64,000 bases of DNA from Enterococcus gilvus ATCC BAA-350. GTDB lineage: Bacteria > Bacillota > Bacilli > Lactobacillales > Enterococcaceae. The DNA lies in the NCBI RefSeq assembly GCF_000407545.1, contig NZ_ASWH01000002.1:1-64000 (forward strand), given 5' to 3'. The notes under the pieces were generated by a model. The model was not told where the DNA came from. It worked only from the letters and a program-made list of their open reading frames with translations, and searched no databases. A program made the position numbers and the translations under genes. How positions within the stretch are numbered: position 1 is the stretch's first letter; every line of letters starts with the position of its first letter. Below, piece by piece: positions 63,659-64,000 of this stretch.

Positions 63659-64000
63659 TTATCGATAACCTGCTTGCACAAGAGCTTTCTTTAGTTTATC
63701 GATCGATTTTACACCCAGCTCTAAGACCTCTCCATTAATGAATCCGACATATTGTTCGTCTCTGCTCCATTCTGTAAGAGCATTCATGTTCAAAACATAC
63801 GCACGAAGCTCTTTAAAGAAGAAAGGTTGCTTGAGAGTAGTTTTAAATTTCTTCAAGGTTCCGTCAACGATAAGCTCTTCTTCCATCGTACAGACCAAAA
63901 CAGAATGTTTATAGCCATTCATACTTTTTAAATACATAACTTCTTTAGCGGGGACTAGGATTTCTCTCTTTTGAACAGAAAAAGTAAGAAAATCAGAAGA
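63659..64000 (-). CDS. second LytTR response regulator, partial at window edge
   Basis: Only the C-terminal 113 codons are visible; the frame is open to the window edge (SSDFLTFSVQKREILVPAKEVMYLKSMNGYKHSVLV...). The LytTR domain is closely similar to that of the regulator encoded at 47853 (GTLKKFK, FFKELRAYVLNMNALTEWSRDEQYVGF), so both may read related DNA sites. The receiver domain and promoter are beyond the window. Confidence 0.88.
   Translation of the reverse strand, partial: SSDFLTFSVQKREILVPAKEVMYLKSMNGYKHSVLVCTMEEELIVDGTLKKFKTTLKQPFFFKELRAYVLNMNALTEWSRDEQYVGFINGEVLELGVKSIDKLKKALVQAGYR

Overview
The window reads as a chromosomal accessory region of a low-GC Gram-positive coccus, almost certainly an Enterococcus. 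Supporting signs are the WxL/DUF916 cell-surface operon, sortase substrates ending in LPxTG or LPxTN, an Mga-type regulator, a BglG/LicT-controlled beta-glucoside PTS, AGGAGG-type ribosome binding sites, and many intrinsic terminators. The species cannot be fixed from sequence alone; the casseliflavus/gallinarum group is a guess. No rRNA, tRNA, CRISPR array or complete prophage was seen.

Layout. 1-4.2 kb is worn mobile and remnant DNA: a coiled-coil gene behind a perfect 24-bp palindrome, a decayed IS3-family element, a frameshifted surface or lipoprotein pseudogene, and a GNAT enzyme. 4.2-9.1 kb is an amino-sugar (muropeptide-sugar) recycling locus: PTS EIIC and a MurR/RpiR regulator facing a MurK-like kinase and a MupG-like 6-phospho-muramidase. 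9.1-10.1 kb holds a DUF2922-like gene and a small unknown. 10.6-15.0 kb is a textbook antiterminator (LicT) - EIIBCA - 6-phospho-beta-glucosidase operon with two RAT sites. 15.2-19.9 kb has a FUSC protein, a dehydrogenase broken by one stop codon, an M19 dipeptidase and two small membrane proteins. 20.2-24.6 kb is a glycerol/dihydroxyacetone operon (gldA-dhaM-dhaK-dhaL) divergent from a PocR-AraC regulator. 24.8-38.1 kb carries mixed genes: TPM protein, DUF2187, MFS exporter, a broken Rpn nuclease with a duplicated variable tail, AI-2E transporter, thioesterase, lipoproteins, a MarR-GNAT operon, a frameshifted VOC protein and a GalT-like HIT protein.

38.2-64.0 kb is a cell-surface island. An Mga-like regulator is divergent from an 1823-residue LPRTG adhesin with five Cna-B repeats, followed by an orphan winged-helix regulator. 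Then come an Agr-like kinase/LytTR regulator pair, a six-gene WxL operon, and a convergent 2251-residue LPQTN protein with seven 150-residue repeats. A second, paralogous kinase/regulator pair runs off the right edge.

The most interesting pattern is a 10-bp box, AAACGGTTTA, lying exactly 29 bp upstream of the -10 element in three promoters of this island: the two-component operon itself, the WxL operon and the giant LPQTN gene. This suggests one autoregulated surface-remodelling regulon. Within the WxL segment there are also an intact lipoprotein gene with no canonical start codon and a 30-codon ORF whose stop overlaps the start of the first WxL gene.
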